Below are positions 41,819 through 52,110 of a stretch of 64,000 nt of DNA, one piece after another. Each line of letters opens with the position of its first letter. The stretch's first letter is position 1. A model generated the notes under the pieces. It saw only the letters and a program-made list of their open reading frames with translations, ran no database searches and was not told where the DNA came from. Source of the DNA: Peromyscus leucopus (lineage: Eukaryota; Chordata; Mammalia; Rodentia; Cricetidae). Made by a program: the position numbers and the translations under genes. The stretch spans positions 12,694,298 through 12,758,297 of the forward strand of contig NC_051068.1 in assembly GCF_004664715.2 (NCBI RefSeq), read 5' to 3'.

Positions 41819-42033
41819 TTCTGTGTGTATAAGAAGCTAAGCATATGTAAGTGAGCATGGGAGTTTTTTAAATTAATTTTTATACATTTGTAATATTCAT
41901 AACAAAATGCTGGGGATTTTCTGTTATCAGGTTCCTAGTCCATTTAATCACCCTGTTCTTCATGAAGGTTGACATTTCAGTGGTTTTGTTTATTTATTAA
42001 TAAAGTGCCTTGCTATGCTCGGGCTTGGTAGGT

Positions 42034-42402
42034 GTGGTGGTTTGAAAGAAAATGATCCTCCACAAGAGTGACATTATTAGGAGATGTTACCTTGTTGGAG
42101 TAGACATGGTCTTGTTGGAGGAAGTATGTCACTATGGGGGGCGGACTTTGAGATATCCTATGCTCAAGCTGCACCGTGTGAGACAGACCACTTCCTGTTG
42201 CCTGCAGGATGAAGATGTAGCGCCTTCTCCACTCTCAGCTCCTTCTCCAGCACCATGTCTGCCTGCATGCCTCCATGTCCTGCCATGATGATAATGGACT
42301 GAACCTCTGAAACTGTAAGTTCTCACCATGAAAAGTTTCCTTTTAGAACAGTGGCTGTGGTCACTGGGGTCTCTTCACAGCAATAGAAACCCTAACTAAG
42401 AC
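42034..42402 (+). mobile_element. MaLR-type solo LTR
   Basis: 'tgtggtggtttgaaagaaaa', 'tgttggaggaagtatgtcac', 'ctccttctccagcaccatgt' and 'gataatggactgaacctctg', with the end 'cacagcaatagaaaccctaa' then 'ctaagaca'. Complete, and closest to the LTRs of the 48,961-52,462 element. Confidence 0.85.
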
Positions 42403-43255
42403 AGTGGACCTCCACTTACTACTGGTAAATGAAGAGCATTTTGTTGTTGTTTTCTTTTTGATCTGCTTATTTCTATTCTCAAACTCTTACAATTAACACT
42501 GTTGGAATGTGCTATCACACAACCCTGGCTTATTCAGGCCCAGGCCTCAGACAATATGGTTGCATCAAATGATACATTAAAAGGCAGTGGCTGTGAATTT
42601 GTTGTAAAGCAGAGACCAAACTTGGAACTTTCTAGTATTGTCCCTTCATATTTTTTTTTTTTTTTTTTTTTTTGCCACATGCAGCTCAGGCTGGCCTAAC
42701 CAATGATGACCTTGACTCTGAATCCTCTTGCCCCTGTTTCTAAATGTCACATTTGTAAAGGTCTGAACCCAGGTCTTCCTGAGAGCCGCAGTAGAGATTT
42801 TTAAACAGAATGAGAGGTTAAATTGATTGCTTTGATCAAATAGGACATTTTAAGTCATGAAGTTGAGACTGAGTGAGAAGTCCTCAAAATGTTAAGAAAA
42901 GCTTTCATATCTGCTTGGGATAATATCGAGAGTCAAAAGTAACATTGAGGAAGATTTGAAAGAGGAGGGAAAAAAACTTCATAATTTTGCTCTACAAAAT
43001 CTATCTCCTTCATAAAGATGGTCGACAAGGGAAAGGAGAGTACACACATCTGTAGGAATGGCAAGCCAAGGTGGAGTCCCTCATGCTTGAAGTGGTTCAG
43101 TGTCCCTGGAAACAAGCTGTGCTCAGTCCACGGGCATCAGAAAGGAACATATAACTTGCTTTGACAAAAAAAATTAAAAAAACAGTCAAGCAGGGATCAA
43201 TGGACAACACTTACAAGTGAAAGTTTTGTTAGAATATCACGAGATACCTCCACTG
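42403..43255. other. Unique sequence with a decayed SINE
   Basis: A 24-base T-run at 42,650-42,673, followed by 'ggctggcctaaccaatg', may be the remains of an antisense B1. The remainder is unrecognised. Confidence 0.4.
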
Positions 43256-43260
43256 ACCCC

Positions 43261-43263
<3 letters not shown>

Positions 43264-43320
<57 letters not shown>
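43264..43320. repeat. (CA)n microsatellite, perfect
   Basis: About 28 uninterrupted CA units. Confidence 0.97.
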
Positions 43321-43322
<2 letters not shown>

Positions 43323-43439
43323 AAGAAGGATGTGTCCAAGATCAAGGTTGATTGTTTAACCCAGAAAGTGTAGAACTTGTGAAGGTTAGCCACTGCAGGC
43401 CCACAGCCAAGGTGAAACATAACTGCGAAACAAATCTCT

Positions 43440-43840
43440 TATTGTTGCGGTTCTAAGAAATAAAAAGTATGGTCCATTTCCAGAAGTGCCTGGAGTCAGT
43501 ACAGGCTCAGCTACAGGTGAACAGAAAATACAGGAGCCCTGCTAGAGTCTAGTGATCAACGTCCCAACCCCCAGCCCCGATCCAGCTTTCCCAACACCCT
43601 GGATATGTGACAAGGGCAATCATAAACTCTAAAATAAACGAGGTGTAAAACTTAGAGACGAACCTGTGCGCACATCTTTGTTAAGAGACAGACAAATGTC
43701 CCTGTGCTCAGGCATCAGGCTTGCTATTCTGGGCTAGCATCCAACTTTGCAAAGCTGGAAAATAAACTGCCAAGTATTTGCCGCTCTGAGTCTCTGGTGC
43801 TCCTATACGGAGTGAGAATCTTTGTTCCTACCCTGGATGG
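43440..43840 (+). mobile_element. Possible LTR fragment
   Basis: 'gctggaaaataaactgccaa', followed by 'gctctgagtctctggtgctc', resembles an LTR polyadenylation signal and U5. The upstream part ('gttaagagacagacaaatgt') is not assignable. Low confidence. Confidence 0.35.
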
Positions 43841-44094
43841 TTATGAGATTAGGGGTTTATTTGCTATCCTTGCATGACTGACCTCCACTGACAGATACAT
43901 ACAGTATTTAGTAAATCTAAGGTGCAAATGCATAGAAAGTTAAATAACAATTTTATATTGTTATTGTTTATATTGTTATTTGTGTTTTTGTAACACAAAG
44001 TGATTGTGATGAGAGGTAAAGTATCCAGCACTGAAAACAGTGCTATAAATTTGGAGAAGGGAAAGGTGACATGATTTGCTGGTTTTTTGTTTTG

Positions 44095-44272
44095 TCTTGT
44101 TTTTATTTATTTATTTTTATTTTCAAGATGGGTTTCTTTGTGTAGCCCTGGCTATCCTGGAACTTGCTCTGCAGACCAGGCTGGCCTTGAACTCACAGAG
44201 ATCTGCTTGCCTCTGCTTCCAAGTGCTGGGATTAAAGACATGCGGCACCACTGCCAGGAGATATGCATTGTT
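44095..44272 (-). mobile_element. B1 SINE, antisense
   Basis: 'gtagccctggctatcctgga', 'gcagaccaggctggccttg' and 'gggattaaagacatgcggc'. The overlapping plus frames at 44,076-44,333 are shadows of it. Confidence 0.9.
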
Positions 44273-44396
44273 TTTAACACCAAAAACTGTAAGCAAATTA
44301 ACAGAATATGGTAGGATAAGGTCATTAAAATGATAGTATAGACAGTTTCAAGGCACAGGACAGGGTCTTATTATCCTGTTTAAAAACATTAAAAAT

Positions 44397-44560
44397 AGAG
44401 GCCAGAGAGATAGCACAGAGATTAAGAGTACTTGCTGCTCTTGCAAGGGACTTTGGTTCATTTCCCAGCATCCACATGGTGGCTCACAACCATCTGTAAC
44501 TCGAGTTCCAGAGGATATGATGGCCTCTTGTGGCCTCCAGTGTGCACTAGCCTAAAGGAG
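44397..44560 (+). mobile_element. B2/B3 SINE
   Basis: 'gaggccagagagatagcaca', 'gattaagagtacttgctgct', 'cacatggtggctcacaacca' and 'gatggcctcttgtggcctc'. Confidence 0.85.
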
Positions 44561-44589
44561 GGACTGGAGATATGACCCATCATTAAGAA

Positions 44590-44726
44590 TGCTTTCTCTA
44601 ACTCACAGAAATCCGCCTGCCTCTTTCTCCCAAGTGCTGGGATTAAAGGCGTGCGCCACCAGCCTGGACTACAGAGTGAGTTCCAGGAAAGGCGCTACAC
44701 AGAGAAACCCTGGCTTAAAAAAAAAA

Positions 44727-44762
<36 letters not shown>
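44590..44762. mobile_element. Chimeric inverted B1 pair with long A-run
   Basis: 44,597-44,660 is the 5' part of a B1 on the minus strand ('aactcacagaaatccgcctg ... gattaaaggcgtgcgccacc', each half under 20 bases). It is joined directly to a plus-strand B1 3' half ('agcctggactacagagtgag', 'gaaaggcgctacacagaga') ending in about 45 A-rich bases. The two halves face away from each other with no spacer. Confidence 0.8.
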
Positions 44763-44763
<1 letters not shown>

Positions 44764-45098
44764 ATGAATGCATTCTCTAAAATTATGAGCTCAGGCATTT
44801 GGATCCCAGGACCCTCACAGCAGGCTGGGGTCCCTTCAGACACCCACACCCTAGCTCTGAAGGGCAGAAACAGGTGTTGCTGGAGCTTCCTGGTTTCCAG
44901 GCCAGCTGAGATGAATGAAGCCCCAGATTCACGAAGAAACCCTGGCTCGGGGGGATAGGCAGAGGATGGTGGAAGAGGACACTAGGCACCCTCTTCAGGT
45001 CTTTCGGGCACACACAGGCATACACCTCTGCACACATATGCACTTGCACTCACAAACATATACATACACATGTAAAATAAATTTTTTAAAAGGAAGAG
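44763..45098 (+). mobile_element. B3-type SINE, diverged
   Basis: 'atttggatcccaggaccctc', 'gccagctgagatgaatgaag' and CA/TA-rich 'acacacaggcatacacctct', ending in 'aaaataaattttttaaaa'. Order fits a B3, divergence high. Confidence 0.5.
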
Positions 45099-45734
45099 AA
45101 TTATATTAAACTAAACTAAAGGACCCTAAGGAAAGGCCTAGTGATCGTGATAAGAATGAAAAGAATGGTGAAGAACTCTTCGCAAGGGAGGGGTGGACAG
45201 GCGCTCTGGGCTGCAGCCTTCATTAAAGCAATTGAAGGTCCATGTATTGGTTCTTGAAGTGAATTACTTTACCCATGCCTCCCAAACACAAGCTCTCATT
45301 CCTATTAACGCTCGTGTTTCTGCTCTGCTTTCTGGCTCTCTCTACACAGCCCCCGAGTCCTGTCTGTTGCCCTTACCCTGTGACCTGCTGTGTGCTCCCT
45401 AGAGAACACAGGTGTAGGACTTCGGCGTGTCACGAGCCGGACACTATAACCCCAGCATCCCATCCTTCAGCCCGCTGCCTCCTCATTCCTGTTATGAGTG
45501 GTGCCACAACCCATTTAACTGTCCAAACTAGCATTCTGAGTGCATCCTGCAGTCCCTGTCTGCCTGCCAAGTCTAGACGCTGCAGCTCTCTATCCTTCAA
45601 GCCTCTCAGGGAAGCGTCCCACTCCCACCCCACCTCTCTGCGAGGCTCTCATTCCGGCATTTTCATTTCTCCCCTGAATTACGGCACTAGTCCTCTCCCA
45701 GTTATGTCCTTCCCCATCTTCAACCCCCAGTCTT

Positions 45735-45962
45735 TATTTTTTCTTTCTTGAGAAAGGGTCTTACTATGCAGCCCTGACTGGCCTGGAAATCACTATGTTG
45801 ACCAGGCTGGCCTCAAACTCAGAGATCTGCCTACCTCTGCCTCCCAAGTGCTGGGGTTAAAGACGTGTGCCATCATGCCCTGCTAGTCTTTGCTCTTTAA
45901 TCAACTTCCAAGCTTTATTCTAGGCAAGTGCTTTATCCCCAAGCTGCATCCCCAGCCCTAGC
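45735..45962 (-). mobile_element. B4 SINE, antisense
   Basis: A B1-like part ('cctggaaatcactatgttga', 'gctggggttaaagacgtgtg') is followed by an ID-like part ('aggcaagtgctttatcccca', 'agctgcatccccagccct'). Confidence 0.8.
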
Positions 45963-46117
45963 ATATGTTTCTAAAAATACACCTCTCGTTATATCTCTTC
46001 ACTATTTTAAATCCTTTGATGGCTTCCCTAAGAGTTCAGGAAGAAGGAAAGGAAGGAATGAAGGAACAAACCAAGGGAGGAGAAGAAAGAGGGAGAAAAA
46101 AAGAAGAGAAGGAAAAG

Positions 46118-46298
46118 AAAGAGGCCAATGAGATTTCTCTGTAGGTAGCAGAACCTGCTACCAAGTCTGATGACCTGAGTTTGGTCCCTCGTTCCCATAC
46201 ACAGTAAAAGAGAGATCTGTGCAAGTTGTTCTATGACCTCTGCATGTGTGCTGTGGCATGTATGCATGCACACACACAATAAATAAACAATTAATTAA
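46118..46298 (+). mobile_element. B3-type SINE, diverged
   Basis: 'gaggccaatgagatttctct', 'gatgacctgagtttggtccc', 'ctatgacctctgcatgtgtg' and 'cacacacacaataaataaac'. It follows a GA-rich purine tract at 46,035-46,118. Confidence 0.65.
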
Positions 46299-46735
46299 AG
46301 CAAAATAAGTCATTCCATCCCATGGTGTGTTGACCCAGCTCTGCATCTTCAGGTCTCTAATCACACACATTGAAATGTCTAAGATTCTTAGAATGCCTCA
46401 TTAACATCTGGTTTCCCCTGCCTGGCATGCTCTTTCCCATTTTTTTTTTTTCCTGTTTTGTTCCTGCTTTTCTTGGATCCCTAACTCCCCCCCACTCCAG
46501 CACAGCTAAGATGCCATTTTTGAGCCCAGGTTCAGAAGGGTTTCTAGTACTTTTTGTACTCCCTAACCTCCCTTCTGTCTCAGTCACAGCCCTTAACATC
46601 GAACTGGCATCACTGATGTGTGCCTGTGTCTTTCCCACAGTTGTGTATGTTGTGGGATCTCAGATCATGTCTTATTCACCCTGGGCTTGGCATATAGTTG
46701 ATGCCCAGAGTGTTTGTGAGTGTTAACTGAATGGC

Positions 46736-47234
46736 TGCCCACGTGCTCTGGTTACTGGAGGACATGAAGACTGAACAAGATGAAGGAGTTTTGATGCAGG
46801 GTGGTTAGGAGGACTGAAGTACTGCAGACAGGAAGCAAAACTGCAAGCAGGAAGTTTGAGAAGGCTGACACTTCTGTTATCCCTAGTGAACCGTAGCTGA
46901 CAGTGACCCAGTGGGAGAGACAGCGCAGACGCTAGTCTGTCCACCCAGGTCTGTGGCGCCATGGGAGATGTGTAGGCTCAGCTGAGTCAACACTGGAAGA
47001 GCAGCCAGGGTGCGGTGATGCCAGAGTGACCCTCCTCTTAGAGGTGTGGGAGAGAGGGATGGAGGGCTGAGACTGATCATTGAACAGAGTTAACAAAAAT
47101 GGAAACTGAGTGCTTCTACTGTGGCATAGCCTCCTATGGCTTTAGACTTGGTGTCTTGTTAATATTTTACATATTTAATTAAAAGAAAAGGTAATGTTAA
47201 AAACTAAAAAAGAAGTAGAAACGAATGCTGAATT
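46736..47234. other. Unique stretch
   Basis: No repeat or gene recognised. Confidence 0.45.
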
Positions 47235-47237
47235 AGC

Positions 47238-47514
47238 TAGTTTCCCATCACTACAGTGGTGTAGCTGAGACATTCTGCAAATAAAGAGAATGAAATAGCT
47301 TTATTTGGGTCAGGATTCACTGAGACTTCAGTCCATGGCAGTGGCCTTGTGACTCTGGGTCTCTGGAGAGGCACCATGTGTGCATGTGAACCACCATGAT
47401 GATAACAGACTGAACCTCTGAACTGTAAGCCAGTCCCAATTAAATGTTTCCTTTATAAGAGTTGCTGTGGTCATGGTGTCTCTTCACAGCAATAGTAAAC
47501 CCTAACTAGGACAG
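47238..47514 (+). mobile_element. Composite LTR relic ending in a MaLR 3' end
   Basis: 47,385-47,514 is the 3' end of a MaLR LTR ('gataacagactgaacctctg', 'cccaattaaatgtttccttt', 'cacagcaatagtaaacccta'). Its 5' neighbour at 47,238-47,380 runs antisense ('tcactacagtggtgtagctg', 'gctttatttgggtcaggat'), so two old LTR pieces are joined. Confidence 0.55.
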
Positions 47515-47593
47515 ACCTTGACTCAAAATAAATATGGGTGGTTGCTAAGGAACAACATTGGATATTGTCCTCTGGCCCCTCATGTGTGTGCAC

Positions 47594-47694
<101 letters not shown>

Positions 47695-47699
47695 TTTAA

Positions 47700-48960
47700 T
47701 GTTGAATTTGAATTGTAATCTGTATTTCCTAGATTTGCCCAGTGAAAGAGCCTAGCTATAAAGGCAGCACCGTTGTGACCTTTAAGTACCACTTCCGACT
47801 AAAGCAGCCATGGAGACATGAGTGATTTTAGGTCTCTAAATATAAACAGACAACACTGTGCTTCCTCACTGAGGTCAGAAAGACCATGACACTGAAACCA
47901 GATCATCATGGCTTAGCTGATGAGGACGGAGAGTGACGCAGAAGCAGCCAGTGTTGGAATTTGTATTAAATTTGGGTGTTTAATGTTGTGTTTATTTGCA
48001 GTTTTTTTTAGTGATAAAGTTTATTTTGAAAAGCAATTACTCTGTAAAATCAAAACACCCGTTTGCTAGTTTAGAAAGAGAAGTAAAACTACCAAACAAA
48101 CTGGGTACTTATATTTGCTTCGATGTCTGTGGACAGGTCTGGGGAAGCTGACTGAATTCAAGGCAGAAGTAGCTTGGTGAGCCACCAAGCCCAGCCACAG
48201 TTATTAAGTGATCCTGTCACTCACCCGATGCAGGCACCTCCACAGCAGGCCTCAGGGAGCAATTGCTACTGGTGGAAGATGTTTGCCCTGTCTCACATGG
48301 TACCCACTCAGCCGCTTGCAGCTTCTCCTTCACTGTGTACTTCTGCTGGTCACCCGGTCAACTCCCTTCACGTCACAGCCTCTTTCTTTAGCTTTCAGAC
48401 TAGACATCTCAGACAGCAAAAGATCAAATGTGTCTGTCTTCTCAGAAGTGTTAGCTTGCAACACTGTTACCCACATTTCCCATGAAACTTTTAAAACCGA
48501 AAGACACCAAAATGGAAAAGCAGGCAAGAGAACCACCAGTGAGTGAAGAGTTAGCACGAAACCCCAGGTTACCACGGACATCCCTCACCCTGCTGCACCC
48601 GTTTCTGTCACTGGCCTTGCTGTTCGGTAGGTGCTGAGTTTGCAGCCCTGGCTCAAAGGTGCATGTGTCAGCTGGACTCCAGCGACACATTCAGTAGTTA
48701 ACTTCCAGAAGTAATGATGTCCAGAAGCATCCAGATTCCAGGCCAGGGTCGAGTATCTCCCTCATGGACTACTTCCTGATGAACTGGCGAAAGCCATGAC
48801 CTGCAATGAAAGAGACCTGTAACCTGAGCCGGGGAAGAGCTCCAGGACAGAGGTGAAGAAGAAACCCTGTCAGGGTGGGTTTCGTGTCCACTTCATTAAA
48901 AAACAAAACAAAACAAAACAAAAAACAACTTTTTTCCCTATTATTTTCAGGCAAGAATTC
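47700..48960. other. Unique stretch of about 1.25 kb
   Basis: No repeat is recognised. Overlapping plus-strand frames at 48,174-48,485 and 48,208-48,546 (103 and 112 codons) lack familiar motifs. An (AAAAC)n tract lies at 48,898-48,926. This is the largest repeat-free block apart from 33.8-34.7 kb and 58.0-59.2 kb. Confidence 0.5.
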
Positions 48961-49014
48961 TGTCTTAATTGAGGTTTCTATTGCTGTGAAGAGACACCAT
49001 GACGATGACAACTC

Positions 49015-49253
49015 CTCTTTGAGGGAATGTTTCATTTCCTCTTTAAGGAAAGTTCTTATTTCCTCATTGAGGGAATGTTTTATTTCTTCTTTAAGGGCCT
49101 CTATCATCTTCTTAAGTCATTTTTAGGGTTGATCTCTTCTGTTTCTTCTGTCTTGGTATGTTCAGGTCTTGCAGGTGTAGAATCACTAGGTTCTGATGTT
49201 GCCATATAGGTCTTTATGTTGTTGCCCGTATTTTTGCACTGGCATCTACTCAT
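49015..49253 (-). pseudogene. L1 ORF1 N-terminal fragment
   Basis: The minus-strand ATG at 49,253 opens a 49-codon frame beginning 'MSRCQCKNTGNN' and stopping after '..NPKNDLRR'. A one-base deletion near 49,115 shifts the frame. The expected continuation 'MIEALKEEIKHSLNEE' is found from 49,107 in the next frame and ends at the insertion boundary. ORF1 makes the RNA-binding coiled-coil protein of L1. Only the N-terminal, coiled-coil-entry part (KEE-rich heptads) is present, so no function is possible. Confidence 0.75.
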
Positions 49254-49745
49254 CTTTTCCTCTGTGTGGTGCAGGTGGTGTCTGTGTCTGAGAGTGCCTC
49301 TCTTGTTCTAATTTTTAGTCTTGGTTTAGTAGGGGTTCTTGGTTAAATTGGTGCTATTGGGCTGTTTCTTCAGGAGCAGCTGATGCTCAGTCGGTGAAGT
49401 ATATACATATGATTCTGGTGATCTGGTTTGGTGGCTGGGCAGCGCCTTCTTCTGTGTTCCCAGGTCACGTTTTGTTCATTCGTCAACTCCTCAGCTGATC
49501 TTGTTTCTTCAGACTTCAAACTGTAGGCATCTGAATCCTCTCCCAGATGGGTTTCAGCTGAGCAGGGTAGTCTCACCAACACCTCCAAGTTGTTGGGTTT
49601 CGCAGGATCAGCAGCTGGGCCCTGGGTTGTCCTCAGACGGAGTGTTCAGATTCGTTCTGGTTCTGTCCCACGAGATAGCTTCTTCCCCGGGTGTTGGGGT
49701 TAGAGGTGTCCCTGCTCCAAGCTGCGTCTGCTTGTCTCCGTCGCC

Positions 49746-49930
49746 AGGCCTGTCTACCCCTGCAGTCTGCTACCGGGCCTGTATGTCCCTGTCAGCTGCC
49801 GCTGGGTCTGTCTGCTTCTGCGGGCCGCCAGACCTGTATGTCTCTGCTGGCTGCAACGGGGCCTGAATGTCCCTGTCAGTTGCCGCCACTGGGCCTGTCT
49901 ACCTCTGTGGACCGCCGCTGGGCCTGTATC
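49746..49930 (-). repeat. L1 5' UTR tandem units, ~29 bp paired into ~58-bp dimers
   Basis: On the plus strand, units begin 'ggcctgtctacc', 'ggcctgtatgtccctgtcag', 'ggtctgtctgcttctgcgg', 'acctgtatgtctctgctgg', 'ggcctgaatgtccctgtcag', 'ggcctgtctacctctgtgg' and a partial 'ggcctgtatc'. Two unit types alternate, giving about three dimers. CpG is common here compared with the surroundings. Confidence 0.8.
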
Positions 49931-50367
49931 GACAACTCTTATAAAGGAAAACATTTAATTGGGACTAACTTACATTTCAGAGATTTAGTCCATTTTCATC
50001 ATGGCAGGAAGCACTGAGGCATGCAGGCAGAAATGGTGCTGGAGAGGTAGTTGAGAGTTTTACATCTTGATCTGCAGGCAACAGGAAGAGAGTGAGACAC
50101 TGGGCTTGGCTTGAGCATCTGAGACCTCAAGGCCCATCCCCAGTGACACACTTCCTCTAACAAGACCACACCTCCTAATAGTGCCACTCCCTATGGGCCA
50201 ATGGGGGCCCTTTTCTTTCAAAGCACCACACTCCACTCCCTGGCCCCATAGGCTTGCCATACCATAATGCAGAAATGCATTCAGTCCCACTTCAAAAGTC
50301 CCCATTGTCTGTAACAGTCTCAACCCTGTTTAGAAGTCCGAAGTCTCTTTTAAGATTCATGGCAATC

Positions 50368-50526
50368 GCCGGGCGGTGGTGGCGCACGCCTTTAATCCCA
50401 GCACTCGGGAGGCAGAGGCAGGCGGATCTCTGTGAGTTCGAGGCCAGCCTGGTCTACCAAGTGAGTTCCAGGAGAGGCGCAAAGCTACACAAGAGAAACC
50501 CTGTCTCGAAAAACCAAAAAAAAAAA
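50368..50526 (+). mobile_element. Young B1 SINE with 16-bp target duplication
   Basis: 'gccgggcggtggtggcgcac' through 'gaggcgcaaagctacacaag' to the A-run. 'aagattcatggcaatc' flanks it at 50,352-50,367 and 50,527-50,542. It inserted into the MaLR interior. Confidence 0.97.
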
Positions 50527-51139
50527 AAGATTCATGGCAATCTCTGAATGGTAATCTCCTATAAAATCAAAATCAAGAAACAGATCACATGCTTCCAACA
50601 TACAATGGCACATGACATACATTACCATTCCAAAAGGGAGGAAAGGGAGCCTAGTGAGGAAATACTGGACCAAAGCAAGACTGAAAACCAGCTGGGCAAA
50701 CTCCAAACTCTGCATCTCCATGTCTGATGTCAAAGTACTTTTCAGATCTCCAATTTCTTTCAGCTTTGTTGACTACAACACACTCTTTCTCTTGGGCTGG
50801 TTCCACTCCCTGATAGCAGCTTTCCTCAGTAGGTATCCCATGACTCTGCATCTCCAATGTCTTGGCATCTCTGAGGCAATCGAGGCTTCAACTTTACAGC
50901 TTCACACAATGACCCCTCTAGGCTTCCATGCAGGGACACTCCTGACACACACACCTGACCTCAGTGGCTTTCCTTAGTCTTGGAGGGAGAGTTTATAACC
51001 CTTTTCGTATATCCTTGACTCTAAAGTCAGAACCACATGGCTGAAGCTACCAAGTTCTACTGCTTCCTGTGTCTGGACATGGCCCCCTCATTCAAATACA
51101 TTTTCACAGGTTTCTGTTTTCAATGGTTTCCTTTACTAT

Positions 51140-51258
51140 CTAAACTCAGCTGTCCTGGAACTTGCTCTGCAGACTAGGTTGGTCTTGGACTCTGAAATTT
51201 ACCTGCCTCTGCCTCCCTAGTGCTGGGATTAAAGGCCTGTACCATCATGCCTGACCTT
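51140..51258 (-). mobile_element. B1 SINE, antisense, in MaLR interior
   Basis: 'agctgtcctggaacttgctc', 'gcagactaggttggtcttgg' and 'gctgggattaaaggcctgta'. To my recollection this part is shared by other copies of the same interior, so it is older than the B1 at 51,333. Confidence 0.75.
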
Positions 51259-51261
51259 AAA

Positions 51262-51331
51262 CTTTTCTCTTCTTCTTCTTCTTCTTCTTCTTCTTCTTCT
51301 TCTTCTTCTTCTTCTTCTTCTTCTTCTTCTT
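51262..51331. repeat. (TTC)n tract, 70 bases, between two B1s
   Basis: An uninterrupted pyrimidine run of TTC units on the plus strand. The poly-Glu and poly-Arg minus-strand frames are artefacts. Confidence 0.97.
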
Positions 51332-51332
51332 G

Positions 51333-51486
51333 ATTTTTTTCTTTTGTTTTTTGAGACACAGCTTCTCCATGTAGCTTTGGTGCCTGGCCTGAATCTTACT
51401 CTGTAGACCAGGCTGGCTTCGAACTCACAGAGATCTGTGAGCTCCTGAGAGCTGAGATTAAAGGCATGTGCCACCACCACACAGCC
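51333..51486 (-). mobile_element. B1 SINE, antisense
   Basis: 'tgttttttgagacacagctt', 'tgtagctttggtgcctggcc', 'gtagaccaggctggcttcga' and 'gagattaaaggcatgtgcc'. The TTC tract adjoins its T-run (A-tail on the minus strand) and probably arose from it. Confidence 0.9.
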
Positions 51487-52110
51487 CCTAAGCTTTTCTT
51501 TAATTCCTTTTCACAAGTTGGAAGCTTAGCTACTTGCCTTGAGGTCACCACTCCCTTTATTCCTTGTAGCATTAGGCTTTTATTCAATTTTCCCCTTAAA
51601 CACAGGGTTTAGTTCTATTAAATTTTCTGGTGCACCTTTGCTCCTCAAACTGTACAATTTGTATTTTTCCTTGTTCAGCTTGCTCCTTTTCATTATAGAT
51701 CTGCATAAGACTGCCTCTAACAACCACACAATACAGTCAACACTAGGTTGTTTTGAAATGTCCTTTGCCAAAGCTGTCAATCCACAGCTCTTCAATTTAG
51801 CTTCAGGCAGTTTTTGTTTTGTTTGTTTTTTTAACAAAGGCAGAAATTGACCACATTCTTTGCCATCCAAAATATCACAAGAATAGGCTCTAGGCCACAT
51901 ACTTATATTCATCTTCTCTGAAATCTCTTGAGCCATCCCCACACAGTTCAATCACCCTCACACCACTGTCTTCCATGTACCTACTAGTATGGCCTGTTAA
52001 GCCCTGTCCGATCACTTTTCTAATTCAGAGACCCAAAGTGTTTCATATTCCTCCAAACAAACATATGGTCCAGCCTATCACCATAATACTCTAGTCCCTG
52101 GACCAACTTC

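Larger units (their letters stand above)
45280..46735 (+). mobile_element. Ancient L2 region (L2 3' end at 46.4-46.7 kb)
   Basis: 46,500-46,735 matches the L2 3' end well: 'aagatgccatttttgagccc', 'ctcagtcacagcccttaaca', 'gatcatgtcttattcaccct', 'gggcttggcatatagttgat' and 'gtgagtgttaactgaatgg'. Upstream, 45,280-45,720 ('ctccttaccctgtgacctgc'-like, 'ctctccttcaagcctctcagg'-like) and 45,970-46,030 ('ttttaaatcctttgatggct') read like an ancient mammalian repeat, possibly the same L2. A B4 (45,735-45,962) and a SINE (46,118-46,295) interrupt it. The 158-codon frame at 45,275-45,751 is not a gene. Confidence 0.55.
49007..49938 (-). mobile_element. L1 5'-end fragment with 8-bp flanking direct repeats
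   Basis: The insert 49,015-49,930 is flanked by 'gacaactc' at 49,007-49,014 and 49,931-49,938. On the minus strand it runs 5' to 3' as promoter-type ~58-bp repeats (49,930-49,746), the remaining L1 5' UTR ('CATCTGGGAGAGGATTCAG', 'CTTCACCGACTGAGCATC') and the start of ORF1. It stops inside ORF1 with no A-tail. Ordinary L1 insertions keep the 3' end and lose the 5' end, so this one is the wrong way round. Confidence 0.8.
48961..50230 (-). mobile_element. 3' LTR of the MaLR element, split by an L1 fragment
   Basis: 48,961-49,014 ('tgtcttaattgaggtttcta', 'gaagagacaccatgacgatg', 'acaactc') and 49,931-50,230 ('gacaactcttataaaggaaa', 'cacacttcctctaacaagac', 'ttcaaagcaccaca') join without loss when the insert is removed. 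The intact LTR at 52,111 serves as the template for this comparison. Confidence 0.85.

Noticed and set aside
45275..45751. 158-codon frame with a hydrophobic N-terminus resembling a signal peptide
   Set aside because: It lies in an ancient repeat and ends in an antisense B4. The hydrophobic start alone is not evidence of a gene.
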